From Spirochaetae bacterium HGW-Spirochaetae-3 (lineage in GTDB: Bacteria; Spirochaetota; Spirochaetia; Treponematales; UBA12059), in contig PGXV01000003.1 in NCBI GenBank assembly GCA_002839315.1, positions 145,219 through 209,218 on the forward strand: DNA of 64,000 nucleotides, given 5' to 3'. A model generated the notes under the pieces. That model was not told the DNA's origin. It searched no databases and was given only the letters and a program-made list of their open reading frames with translations. Every line of letters begins with the position of its first letter. Position 1 is the first letter of the stretch. Both the position numbers and the translations under genes were made by a program. Of the stretch, positions 9,312 to 17,740 are shown one piece after another.

Positions 9312-10468
9312 CCATACTCGGCATATTCCTCAATAACGAGATCAGGACCGGCGGACATATCCGATGCCTGGAACTCATGGAGGGTCTCGCGCGCCGCGGG
9401 AATCGTGTCTCCGTGCTACTCAACGCGGATCTGGCGTACGAACCAAAAAGGTTTGCCGCGATCCGGATTCAGGCGCCGTACAGGAGAAAACAACTGCCGC
9501 CGGCCTCGTTCGTCTTCAGGAAGGCGGTGGAAGAGTGGCTGCGCACGAATGCATTGCCTGAAAAACCCGACTTGCTCGTGGTCTTCAGCGAAACACACTT
9601 CAAGGCCGCGGTCTCGGTAAAAAAACGTCTGGGCATACCGATCGTCTTTGGCATCCAGAGCAACGCGGTGCGCGAGTCCATCACCTCGCTCAGGGAGAAC
9701 ACGCTGCGTCCCCGGGCGTTCGTCCGCGCGGTGTATGAGTATTTCCACTATGTCGCCTATGAGCGGCGCATAGCAAGGAACTGCGATGCCATCGTGCTGC
9801 AGAGCGCCAGTGACAGGGATGACTTCTTGTCCCGCGTTCCTGGGGCCAGGGATAAGCTCCATATCATCGGAGGCAATATCGGCGAGCCTCGATGCACTGA
9901 CGGTACACGAGGCATCAATATGGCCGGATCGCTCCGGAAGGTACTTTTCATGGGTACATTGGGGGAGCGCAAAGGGCTCAGGTACCTGATGGAGGCCATC
10001 GCGATCCTTCACCGCGAAGGGCACGCGGAACTTGAACTGCACGTGGCCGGTCCCGGCAGCGACGAGCAGAAACGTCGGTTCGAGCATCATGCCATGGCCG
10101 GAGGCTTTGCCCGAGCGGTTAGATTCTATGGCAGGGTTCCGAGCACCTTTCCCCTGATGGCTGAATGCGACCTCATGGTCGCGCCTTCCCTGTTCGACAG
10201 CTACCCTGACGTGATCCTTCTAGCCTTGCATGCGGGTATTCCAGTCATCGGCAGCAGGGTCGGGGGCATACCGGAGATGCTGGCGGACGACGAGCTCCTG
10301 TTCCCCGTTCGGGACAGCTCGGCGATAGCATCAATCCTGCGCCGGTGCCTCGAGGAACACGGCCACTACGCCAGGCTCCGATCGCTCTGCGAGGCAAGAC
10401 GTACGCATTTTAGTTTTGATTGGCCAGAGACCTGGGAAAGGTTGGCCAAGGAGATGATTGAACGATGA
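9308..10468 (+). CDS. Family 4 glycosyltransferase
   Basis: 386-residue GT-B enzyme. The N-terminal Rossmann domain begins TILGIFLNNEIRTGGHIRCL with the glycine-rich acceptor loop. The C-terminal domain shows VLFMGTLGERKGLRYLMEAI (sugar-nucleotide side) and PSLFDSYPDVILLALHAGIP, where the E-x7-E signature usually sits; here the first Glu is replaced by Asp (FDSYPDVILLAL). It retains GGIPEML after it. It is coupled by ATGA overlaps to genes on both sides, so it belongs to the 8367-onward polysaccharide operon. Sugar specificity cannot be deduced. Confidence 0.87.
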   Translation: MTILGIFLNNEIRTGGHIRCLELMEGLARRGNRVSVLLNADLAYEPKRFAAIRIQAPYRRKQLPPASFVFRKAVEEWLRTNALPEKPDLLVVFSETHFKAAVSVKKRLGIPIVFGIQSNAVRESITSLRENTLRPRAFVRAVYEYFHYVAYERRIARNCDAIVLQSASDRDDFLSRVPGARDKLHIIGGNIGEPRCTDGTRGINMAGSLRKVLFMGTLGERKGLRYLMEAIAILHREGHAELELHVAGPGSDEQKRRFEHHAMAGGFARAVRFYGRVPSTFPLMAECDLMVAPSLFDSYPDVILLALHAGIPVIGSRVGGIPEMLADDELLFPVRDSSAIASILRRCLEEHGHYARLRSLCEARRTHFSFDWPETWERLAKEMIER

Positions 10469-11424
10469 AAATTGTAGCGTTTGGCGGCGGTGGCTTCATT
10501 GGTTCCGCGATTGTCGACCGGCTACTCCTGGCCGGGCACGAGGTGCGCATCTTCGAGCGTACGCGCGTTCTTCCCTATCGAACGTTCGGAGAATCAGAGC
10601 CCGTCGAATGGAGCACGGGCGACATGCAGAGTCCGCATGATGTCGCCACGGCGCTTGAGGGCATGGACGCGGTCCTGCACCTCGTCTCCACCACCTTTCC
10701 CAAGAATTCGAACGAAGACACCGTATTCGACGTCCAGAGCAACCTGGTGTCCACGCTGCACCTGCTCGATGCGATGGTGGTGCTCCAAATAAAACGGATC
10801 GTATTCATATCCTCAGGCGGAACCGTCTATGGCGAGCCGAGGTATCTGCCGATCGACGAGGAGCATCCGACAAATCCGCTCGTTTCATACGGCATCACCA
10901 AACTCGCCATCGAGAAATATCTGTTGCTGTACCAGCGCATGCACGGACTCAAGCCGACGATACTCCGTGTGGCGAATCCCTATGGCGAGCGGCAGCGCGC
11001 GGAGACTGCCCAGGGGGCGGTCGGGGTGTTCCTGCACCGAGCGTTGCGCGGCCAGATGATCGACATCTGGGGCGATGGTAGCGCGGTCCGAGACTACATC
11101 TACATCGGTGATGTCGCCGATGCCTTCGTCCGGGCCTTCGCCTATGACGGCAATTCGACCACATTCAACATCAGCTCGTGCGAAGGCGTCAGCTTGAATG
11201 ACCTGCTATCGAGACTCGAACGCCATCTTGGCCATGCGGTCGACAGGCGCTATTTGCCGGGCAGGCCCTTCGACGTGCCTGCGAGCATATTGGATAATAC
11301 CCTCGCTCGGACGGAACTTGGATGGAAGCCGGAGACCTCGATGAACGATGGCGTTGCGTGGACCGCAGCCTGGATCAAGAGGTCGATGAATGACGGTCAC
11401 TCGACAAGCGACAGGTTGTCATGA
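10465..11424 (+). CDS. NAD-dependent epimerase/dehydratase (extended SDR)
   Basis: 319-residue nucleotide-sugar enzyme of the GalE-like extended SDR family. The N-terminal dinucleotide motif is FGGGGFIGSAIVDRLL. The catalytic residues are visible as SSGGTVYG (Ser/Thr) and SYGITK (Tyr-x3-Lys, about residue 142), and the substrate-side GDGSAVRDYIYIGDV block is typical of 4-epimerases. It would make a nucleotide sugar for the neighbouring transferases. ATGA overlap couples it to the gene upstream. I cannot tell a UDP-glucose/GlcNAc 4-epimerase from a related dehydratase by eye. Confidence 0.87.
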   Translation: MKIVAFGGGGFIGSAIVDRLLLAGHEVRIFERTRVLPYRTFGESEPVEWSTGDMQSPHDVATALEGMDAVLHLVSTTFPKNSNEDTVFDVQSNLVSTLHLLDAMVVLQIKRIVFISSGGTVYGEPRYLPIDEEHPTNPLVSYGITKLAIEKYLLLYQRMHGLKPTILRVANPYGERQRAETAQGAVGVFLHRALRGQMIDIWGDGSAVRDYIYIGDVADAFVRAFAYDGNSTTFNISSCEGVSLNDLLSRLERHLGHAVDRRYLPGRPFDVPASILDNTLARTELGWKPETSMNDGVAWTAAWIKRSMNDGHSTSDRLS

Positions 11425-11460
11425 TGGTCACCATGCGTCCACGAAGAAACGAGTCACGAA

Positions 11461-12453
11461 ATGCCTGAATTCCGTCCCGGTGTCGTGTCAATAATGATTC
11501 CGACCTACAATCAAGCCGCCTATATCGCGGACACGATACGGAGCGCCCTTGCCCAGACGTATGCCGAATTCGAGATACTCGTGGCGGATGACGCGTCAAC
11601 GGATGAAACCCGAGATGTCGTCGGAGGATTCGACGATCCCCGCATCAAGTACTTCCGCAATGAGCGCAATGTAGGTCGTGTTCAAAACTATCACAAGGCG
11701 CTGTATGAGCATGCCACCGGCGCTTGGGCGGTCAATCTGGATGGAGACGATTACTATATCTACCCGCGGTTCCTGGAGGATAGCCTGACCGCGTTGTCTG
11801 AGCATCCGGGGGCCATCCTGGCGTTTTCCGAGTACGCGCGCCTGGACGATGGTGTTCTGGCGACCGAGGCCCTCTCCGATCTTGGGTCTGGTCGTGTCAC
11901 GGTGCTTGATGGCAACGAGTTCTTCTTTTCCATGCCCGGGAATCCCATGCGCCTGCGACATATGACGACCGTCTATGATAGACGGGAAGCCCTGAAAACA
12001 GGTTTCTACACCAAGGACATTATCAGCTCCGACTATGAATCACTGTTCAGGCTCATGTTGAATAAAAAGGTGGTTCATCTGGATCGAGTCATCGGCGTCT
12101 GGCGGAGACATGATGAAAACCTGTCCACGAACCTGGATGTGGCCGCCTGGATCGACAATCTCGAGCTCTTTTCTAGCGTCCGGGATTATGCGAAGAGGGT
12201 GCTCCCTGATTCAGATAAGAAAAGGGTGGGAAGATGGTTCAGGCGGAATTCAGTTAACTATGCCCGTCGCATGGTGATGCGCGCCATGGGAAGGCTTGAC
12301 ATGAAATTGCTGTTATCCGTCCTTGGGCGCATCTGGAAACGGGATGCCATCATACTTCTGCAGACCATCCTTTCGCCCTTGACCCTGCTTGTCATGGCCA
12401 GGAAGGTCCTGACAAGGATTTCCCTTCGGCTTGCACCTGGTAGTAGAACGTGA
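11461..12453 (+). CDS. Family 2 glycosyltransferase
   Basis: 330 residues with a standard GT2 N-terminus (VSIMIPTYNQAAYIADTIRS, VADDASTDET) and DGDD at about residue 98 as the metal-binding motif. The C-terminal third is basic and hydrophobic and may lie along the membrane. A 36-base gap separates it from the epimerase, and its stop overlaps the next start as GTGA. It belongs to the same operon; the linkage it makes is unknown. Confidence 0.87.
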   Translation: MPEFRPGVVSIMIPTYNQAAYIADTIRSALAQTYAEFEILVADDASTDETRDVVGGFDDPRIKYFRNERNVGRVQNYHKALYEHATGAWAVNLDGDDYYIYPRFLEDSLTALSEHPGAILAFSEYARLDDGVLATEALSDLGSGRVTVLDGNEFFFSMPGNPMRLRHMTTVYDRREALKTGFYTKDIISSDYESLFRLMLNKKVVHLDRVIGVWRRHDENLSTNLDVAAWIDNLELFSSVRDYAKRVLPDSDKKRVGRWFRRNSVNYARRMVMRAMGRLDMKLLLSVLGRIWKRDAIILLQTILSPLTLLVMARKVLTRISLRLAPGSRT

Positions 12454-13568
12454 GAGCACCCCCCGGCGCGGAGATACCCGAAGGAGCGTGGGTCCTCATT
12501 GAAAGCAGTGACGAGAAATCGTCCAACTGGTCGGCCGAGCTCCAGAAACTCGGGATTGCCTCATGGGCAATCCATGATTCCCCCGCCCTTACGCCCTTTG
12601 TCTTGATGAAGACCGTGGTGCTCGGGAAACGGCCGTCGGCGGTCTTCTTCCGCTACCTGAACGATTACCGATCGCTTCCCAAGACCGTGGCGAGGACGCT
12701 CTCGGAGATTGGTGGATTGCTGATATGCGGTTTCTTCAGCGTGCGTGTTTTCTGGATCTGCCATAACGTAGACCGCGAAACCAAACGTTACCATCCCGCG
12801 CTCAGCGAGTTCCGGAGACAGATGTTCGCGAAGGCCGCCGAACGGATCTTTGTCATGGACGAAGGGCTTGTTCCCTTCGCCAAGAGCGTTTTTCCAGCCC
12901 ATGCCGCAAAGATCGACTTCCTCTGCTTTGGTCCTCCGTCAATGCAAAGGGTTTCTAGCGTCACCGAGACCTTCTTGAAGGAAGTGCTTGATTTCATCGA
13001 CCAGCGTCGATGCCTGGCGCTAGCCAACGGGCAACGATTTCTGTCATTCAGCTGCATCGGTCGTCCGGGCGACAAGTACGACCATTTCCGGCGGGCCCGG
13101 GATCTGGTCAGGGAAGCCGGCCGCTTGGGGTTCTCCGTAGCGGGCATAGTCGTCGGGCCTTTTATCGCGGGCAAGTACGATGACGGAGGAGAGCCCTTCT
13201 TTGGCTTGGACAGGGAGCCAGCGATATTGTTCCGCGGCGATTATATTCCGCTCGATGAAGTCGACTTCCTCGACAGCTTTGATTTCATGTGGCGGGGCTA
13301 TCGAGACTGGTCGATGTCCTATACGCTCTATAAGGCTGCCGCCATGCGCAAACCCGTGCTAGCCATCGATACGGGTTTCGTTGGTCCGGCTGTCCGGCTG
13401 TATGGGCTGGGTGCGGTCGTTCGCGAGGACTTCTCGGACCTGGGGCCTGCTCTTGCCTCGATAGAACGTTGGGACCCGAGCGCGGCCGATGAATTCCTAA
13501 AAAGCCACACTTGGGAACAAGCGGCATTGCGCATGGCATCTGCAATCCATAAATCTTCTGGCGATTAA
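12450..13568 (+). CDS. Putative GT-B glycosyltransferase
   Basis: 372 residues, starting with GTG overlapping the previous stop (GTGA). The N-terminal domain has VRVFWICHNVDRETKRYHP, resembling the acceptor-side strand of GT-B enzymes (compare HN in xanthan-type mannosyl/glucuronyl transferases). The C-terminal part has FLSFSCIGRPGDKYDHFRRA and a late KAAAMRKPVLAIDTGFVGP where the donor-site loop sits. The classical E-x7-E pair is not evident, so it is a divergent member. It ends the plus-strand run; its TAA shares a TTAA palindrome with the stop of the converging gene at 13565. Confidence 0.65.
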   Translation: MRAPPGAEIPEGAWVLIESSDEKSSNWSAELQKLGIASWAIHDSPALTPFVLMKTVVLGKRPSAVFFRYLNDYRSLPKTVARTLSEIGGLLICGFFSVRVFWICHNVDRETKRYHPALSEFRRQMFAKAAERIFVMDEGLVPFAKSVFPAHAAKIDFLCFGPPSMQRVSSVTETFLKEVLDFIDQRRCLALANGQRFLSFSCIGRPGDKYDHFRRARDLVREAGRLGFSVAGIVVGPFIAGKYDDGGEPFFGLDREPAILFRGDYIPLDEVDFLDSFDFMWRGYRDWSMSYTLYKAAAMRKPVLAIDTGFVGPAVRLYGLGAVVREDFSDLGPALASIERWDPSAADEFLKSHTWEQAALRMASAIHKSSGD

Positions 13569-14695
13569 TGCGTCCCAAGCGATAAGTTCCCGTACACCCC
13601 CAACAGCTTCCGGGCTGATTCTTCCCAGCTGAAGAGCGGCAGACGGGCCCGGGCCGCCGCCAGGAGACGTTCCCGGACTGCGCTGTCGTTGACCGCCGAG
13701 TCGAGGCCACGGGCCAAGCCTTCGGCGTCATGCGGGTCCTCCACCACGATGGCGGCGTCCCCGACTACCTCTCCTACGGCGAAGGCCCGCGTCGTGACGA
13801 CGGGGCATCCGCAGGCCATCGCCTCGACGTTGGGCATACCGAAGCCCTCCGCGAGCGAAGGGAAGGCGAAAGCCGAGGCCGCGTTCATGAGGCGAACCAC
13901 CTCGTCCTCGTTGACGAAACCTGGCGTGACAAGCCTGTCCGCTATACCGAGAGCCTTTGCGCGGATCCGTACCGTATCCGTTTCCCAGCCCTTGCCGGCG
14001 CAGACCAGCGCATGCTCCTTGTTCCCCGGCCTCAGGGTCTTGAAGCGCGCGAAGGCTTCGAGGAGGGTCCACGGATTCTTCCGTTCCGAGAAACGGCTGA
14101 TATGGAAGACGAAGGGGCCCGTGACGCCTCTTGAAGCCAGGAAGGCTTCGTCCCGCCGCGGCTCGAGGATGCGGAACGCGGGTCCGACGCCGTTATAGCA
14201 GATGGTAACCCTGTCCGGCTTGACGCCGAAATGGTCGCTGAAGTAGCGGGCGCTGGTTTCGGAGACCGTGACGATGGCGTCCATCGTCCTGGCGTAGACC
14301 GGCACGATGAAGCGCTCGTGGGCCATCTCCAGCGGACCGTGGAAGCCGGGCAGCAGGAGTTGTTCGACTCCGTGGATCGTGGCCATCTTGCGTGCGGGCA
14401 GGCCCCAGACGGGGGCGTAGACCGTCAGCGGCGAGTAGTGCAGCACGTCGAAGCCCTCGCGCCTGAGCCGGGCCGAGGCGGCGAAGGGGTTGCGCGGGAT
14501 CAACAGTTCGTTGACGCGCGAGTATATCGGGTTGGCGCTTTTTACGTAGTGGATGAAGGTGAAATCGAAGCGTCCCTCCGCCAGGTCGAGCGCGTGCGAT
14601 AGGATCTCGTTGAGGTGGTGGCCGGAACCGGAGTTCCAGTCGTCGAGGGGCTTCGTAAACACGCCGATTTTCGGGCGTCCGGTACTGACTTTCAT
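13565..14695 (-). CDS. Family 4 glycosyltransferase
   Basis: 376 residues on the minus strand, a classic GT4 enzyme: N-terminal IGVFTKPLDDWNSGSGHHL, then ATIHGV, VTVSETSARYF, CYNGVG, VFHISRFSERKNPWTLLEAF, and the E-x7-E donor motif in PSLAEGFGMPNVEAMACG. It is transcribed divergently from 14777 and convergently with 12450. A promoter TTGCCA-17-TAGAAT ends six bases before its ATG and no ribosome-binding site intervenes, so the mRNA may be leaderless. It probably adds a hexose to the same surface glycan. Confidence 0.9.
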   Translation of the reverse strand: MKVSTGRPKIGVFTKPLDDWNSGSGHHLNEILSHALDLAEGRFDFTFIHYVKSANPIYSRVNELLIPRNPFAASARLRREGFDVLHYSPLTVYAPVWGLPARKMATIHGVEQLLLPGFHGPLEMAHERFIVPVYARTMDAIVTVSETSARYFSDHFGVKPDRVTICYNGVGPAFRILEPRRDEAFLASRGVTGPFVFHISRFSERKNPWTLLEAFARFKTLRPGNKEHALVCAGKGWETDTVRIRAKALGIADRLVTPGFVNEDEVVRLMNAASAFAFPSLAEGFGMPNVEAMACGCPVVTTRAFAVGEVVGDAAIVVEDPHDAEGLARGLDSAVNDSAVRERLLAAARARLPLFSWEESARKLLGVYGNLSLGTH

Positions 14696-14701
14696 CCGGC
14701 G

Positions 14702-14730
14702 ATTCTATACAATCGCGGCGGCGATGGCAA
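14702..14730 (-). promoter_or_regulatory. Promoter of the 14695 glycosyltransferase, leaderless type
   Basis: On the minus strand TTGCCA (14730-14725), a 17-base spacer and TAGAAT (14707-14702) precede the ATG by exactly six bases. A palindrome ATGGC-N5-GCCAT (14724-14738) covers the -35 element and could be an operator. Confidence 0.6.
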
Positions 14731-14776
14731 TTCGCCATGCCGTACATTTCGTTACAGAGAGACGACGAGAGGAACC

Positions 14777-15853
14777 ATGGGCGATATCTCCGTACTATCA
14801 ATCCACGACCGCGTCGCGTGCTTTCATTCGCTCTATCCTTTCCTTAGAAACGAGCGACCCGGCCGGTTCGATTATTTCGACTCCGCCGAGGACTGCCTGA
14901 AACGTGACAGGAACCGAACGCTGGTCATGGTCAGAAGCTTCATCAAGCCGGATCGCGTAGACCTTCCGCTGATGCGAAAGCTAAGGGAAAAGTACGAACG
15001 CATCGCCTTCTTCCACGACGATGCGGGCGGGGGCATCCCCCGCCTTGAGGTGCTTCCTTTTGTGGATCTTTTCTATTCCAAGGCGCTATTCAGGGATCGT
15101 TCGCTCTACGGCAGGAGCCTATACGGAAAGGAACTGTATTCCGATTTCTTCCACGACCGCTACGGCGTTACCGACCCGGAGCCGCGCCAGCGCGCGGTCG
15201 AGACGAGGCCAGAGATGCTGGCCAAGCTCCGCCTCTCCTGGAACATAGGCGTCGGCGACTATCCGCGGGGCAAGCTCAGGCAGCGGGTCGGCGTGGCCGC
15301 CAGCATGGCGTTTAGCTTCAAGGTTACGCCGCTCTTCTATGGCCGCGGAAGGCTCCCCGCCGACCCGGTATCGCGTAATCCCGGGACCATTCCTGTCCAC
15401 GCGCGCCTCGCCCCCGCTCCCCGTCCGTCGATCGCGTACCAACGGAAGCTGGTTATGGAGCGGATCGAGGGGAACCCCTTGTTCCTTACGGGTTCTGTAT
15501 CGCAGAACCGATACAACAGCGAGCTGACGAGATCGCGCATTGTGCTGTCTCCTTTTGGCTGGGGCGAGCTCTGTCTCCGCGATTTTGAGGCGGTTCTGTC
15601 GGGCGCCCTCCTGCTGAAGCCGGATATGTCGCACCTGGAAACCTGGCCGGACGTGTTCAGTCCGGGAGAGACCTACGCGCCGTTCTCCTGGGAGGCCGGC
15701 GACCTCGTCGAGACCGCTAAGCGCTACCTTGACGACGAGGCCGAACGCTCGCGCATCGTTCGCAACGCGTACGAGTCCTACCGAAGGCAACTGGCCGACC
15801 TGCCCTCTCGCTTCGAACGGACGATCGAGGAAATAGAGGCCCGCCGTGGCTAG
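14777..15853 (+). CDS. Putative glycosyltransferase (CgeB/GT1-like C-terminus)
   Basis: 358 residues from the ATG at 14777, chosen because GAGAGG stands five to ten bases upstream; the longer open frame back to 14615 overlaps the divergent gene and is unlikely to be used. The C-terminal half contains SRIVLSPFGWGELCLRDFEA and LSGALLLKPDMSHLETWPD, resembling the donor-site end of GT-B proteins that have FG.GE..R.fE. The N-terminal half (LVMVRSFIKPDRVDLPLMRK, FFHDDAGGG) is less typical. It is the first gene of the 14777-23316 coupled group. Function is inferred from motif and context only. Confidence 0.65.
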   Translation: MGDISVLSIHDRVACFHSLYPFLRNERPGRFDYFDSAEDCLKRDRNRTLVMVRSFIKPDRVDLPLMRKLREKYERIAFFHDDAGGGIPRLEVLPFVDLFYSKALFRDRSLYGRSLYGKELYSDFFHDRYGVTDPEPRQRAVETRPEMLAKLRLSWNIGVGDYPRGKLRQRVGVAASMAFSFKVTPLFYGRGRLPADPVSRNPGTIPVHARLAPAPRPSIAYQRKLVMERIEGNPLFLTGSVSQNRYNSELTRSRIVLSPFGWGELCLRDFEAVLSGALLLKPDMSHLETWPDVFSPGETYAPFSWEAGDLVETAKRYLDDEAERSRIVRNAYESYRRQLADLPSRFERTIEEIEARRG

Positions 15854-16625
15854 AGAACCGAGAGGTACCGGAGCGATGCGACGACGCCATACTCTCGCGG
15901 AAATACGTGCATCGCTTTCTCCGGAGAAACGCCAGTCCGATGGCCCTTGGACCAGGTTCGTACTCCGGCCGTTGTCATACCCGGGAGCCTGGCTCTTCCT
16001 GAGGCTTGGCTTCTCGCCCAACGCGGTTACCTATCTGTCCGCCGCGCTCTGCGTCGGAGGTTTTATATGCCTGGCGGCGGGCGGCGCCGTAGCCGCCTGG
16101 ATCGGCTTCGCGCTTTTCTTCGTCTTCGGGATCCTGGACTGCGTGGACGGGAACATGGCTCGCGTTCTAGGTACCGCGAGCCCTTGGGGTGAATGGGTGG
16201 ATGCGCTGGGCGGCTATACGGCCTATGCCGCGATACTCCTGGGGCTTGGGGTGGCGGCGGACGCTTCCGTAGGAGCGGCGCTGCCGGGTACCGGGCTGGC
16301 CCTTCCCTGGCCGGCGGGGGGATGGACCCTGGTAGGCGGCGCCGCTGCCGCGGCTAACCTGCTGATGCGGGCCGTCTTCCAGAACTTTCGCGCGGTAAAG
16401 GGCGGCCGGAACGAGCGGACTAGCATCGGCGGAGAGAAGCGATTCTCCGAGACCATAGGCATTACCGGCCTTCTAGTGCCGATCTCGGCCTTGGCTTACG
16501 GTCTGGGGCTGTTGCCTTGGGTGCTCTGCGTATACGCCGTAGTCTACGGCGGCGGCTGCCTGGTCGTCATACTGAAACTTGTCCGGCGCGTGGAATCGGA
16601 GCTGCGAGGGAGCGGGCCGGCGTGA
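15846..16625 (+). CDS. CDP-alcohol phosphotransferase family membrane protein with altered motif
   Basis: 259 residues, several membrane segments. Members transfer a phospho-alcohol from a CDP-alcohol using the motif D-x2-D-G-x2-A-R-x8-G-x3-D-x3-D. Here DCVDGNMAR, then PWGEWVDALGG are present with correct spacing, but the last aspartate, thought to act as the general base, is glycine. The GTG at 15846 overlaps the previous stop; an ATG at 15876 behind GGAG is an equally good start. It sits inside the polysaccharide operon and overlaps the next gene by GTGA. It could be a diverged subfamily with another base or a non-catalytic protein. Confidence 0.8.
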   Translation: MAREPRGTGAMRRRHTLAEIRASLSPEKRQSDGPWTRFVLRPLSYPGAWLFLRLGFSPNAVTYLSAALCVGGFICLAAGGAVAAWIGFALFFVFGILDCVDGNMARVLGTASPWGEWVDALGGYTAYAAILLGLGVAADASVGAALPGTGLALPWPAGGWTLVGGAAAAANLLMRAVFQNFRAVKGGRNERTSIGGEKRFSETIGITGLLVPISALAYGLGLLPWVLCVYAVVYGGGCLVVILKLVRRVESELRGSGPA

Positions 16626-17740
16626 AACGGATCCTGATAGTCTATAATACCGCGTACTACGTCTATAATTTCAGGCGCCCTCTGATTCGAAGGCTTTCTT
16701 CCCTTGGCTATGAAGTACATGTAGCCGCTCCTCGCGACGATTACGCCCCGAGGCTTATAGCCGAGGAAGGCATAATCTTTCATCATACGCCGCTCGACGG
16801 CAAGGGGCTGCGTCCGCTAAGGGACATCTCCTACTGCCTTGGGCTGATCAAGCTATACGGCCGCGTTCGACCCCAGGCCGTGCTTCAATATACGATCAAA
16901 CCGAATATCTATGGTTCCATCGCCGCGAGTATCGTCGGAATCCCGGCTATCGACAACGTGACGGGCCTCGGCGCGGCGTTCGCCAAGGATTCGATATTGC
17001 AACGGTTCGTCCGCGTATTGTACAAACTTGCCTTCAGCCGCGTCGAGCGCGTATTCTTCCAGAATCCCGATGATCAGGCTCTCTTCCTCCGTCATAGACT
17101 AGTCAGCCAAGATGCCTGCGGGTTGCTTCCCGGCTCCGGCGTCGATACCGGGCGTTTCTCGCCGCGCCCGCGGAACGGGAGTCGAGAGGGCTTTACCTTT
17201 CTCCTTGCCGCCCGTCTACTCGCCGAGAAAGGCGTCGCCGATTACGCTAATGCAGCCCGTATCGTCAAGGCTCGCCGCCCAGAAGCGCATTTCCTGCTAG
17301 CCGGAGACCACGACCCTGTCGATACGCACATGATCCCGCGTTCTGACCTGGATGGATGGCTACGCGAAGGGTTGATAGAGTGGCTGGGCCGGGTTGAAGA
17401 TATCCGCGATGCCATTGCCCGGGCGGATTGCATCGTGCTTCCGTCGCGATATCGGGAAGGCGTGCCTCGCTCGTTGCTCGAAGCGGCGAGTATGGCCAAG
17501 CCCCTGATCGCCAGCGATTCAGTGGGTACCCGAGAGCCGGTAGTCGAAGGCGTTAACGGCTTCCTGTGCCGCCCCGGGGATCCGGAAGATCTGGCGCGAG
17601 CTATGCTCGGAATGGCTGGGCTTGACGAGGACCGTCGCGCCGCCATGGGGGCCGCGTCAAGGAAAAAGATGCAGGATGAATTCGAAGAGACGCTCGTCCT
17701 GGACGCATACCAGACAGCGCTACGGGAGCTGGAATCATGA
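16622..17740 (+). CDS. Family 4 glycosyltransferase (PglA-like)
   Basis: 372 residues from the GTG at 16622 (GTGA overlap with the previous stop); the frame extends further upstream but that part is unrelated sequence. The N-terminus KRILIVYNTAYYVYNFRRPL, then LQYTIKPNIYGS, NVTGLG, PGSGVDTGRFSP, LLAARLLAEKGV and the donor motif SRYREGVPRSLLEAASM are characteristic of the GT4 branch that includes PglA/EpsD-type HexNAc transferases, which act early on undecaprenyl-linked sugars. The specific substrate is inference. ATGA overlap links it to the next epimerase. Confidence 0.88.
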   Translation: MKRILIVYNTAYYVYNFRRPLIRRLSSLGYEVHVAAPRDDYAPRLIAEEGIIFHHTPLDGKGLRPLRDISYCLGLIKLYGRVRPQAVLQYTIKPNIYGSIAASIVGIPAIDNVTGLGAAFAKDSILQRFVRVLYKLAFSRVERVFFQNPDDQALFLRHRLVSQDACGLLPGSGVDTGRFSPRPRNGSREGFTFLLAARLLAEKGVADYANAARIVKARRPEAHFLLAGDHDPVDTHMIPRSDLDGWLREGLIEWLGRVEDIRDAIARADCIVLPSRYREGVPRSLLEAASMAKPLIASDSVGTREPVVEGVNGFLCRPGDPEDLARAMLGMAGLDEDRRAAMGAASRKKMQDEFEETLVLDAYQTALRELES

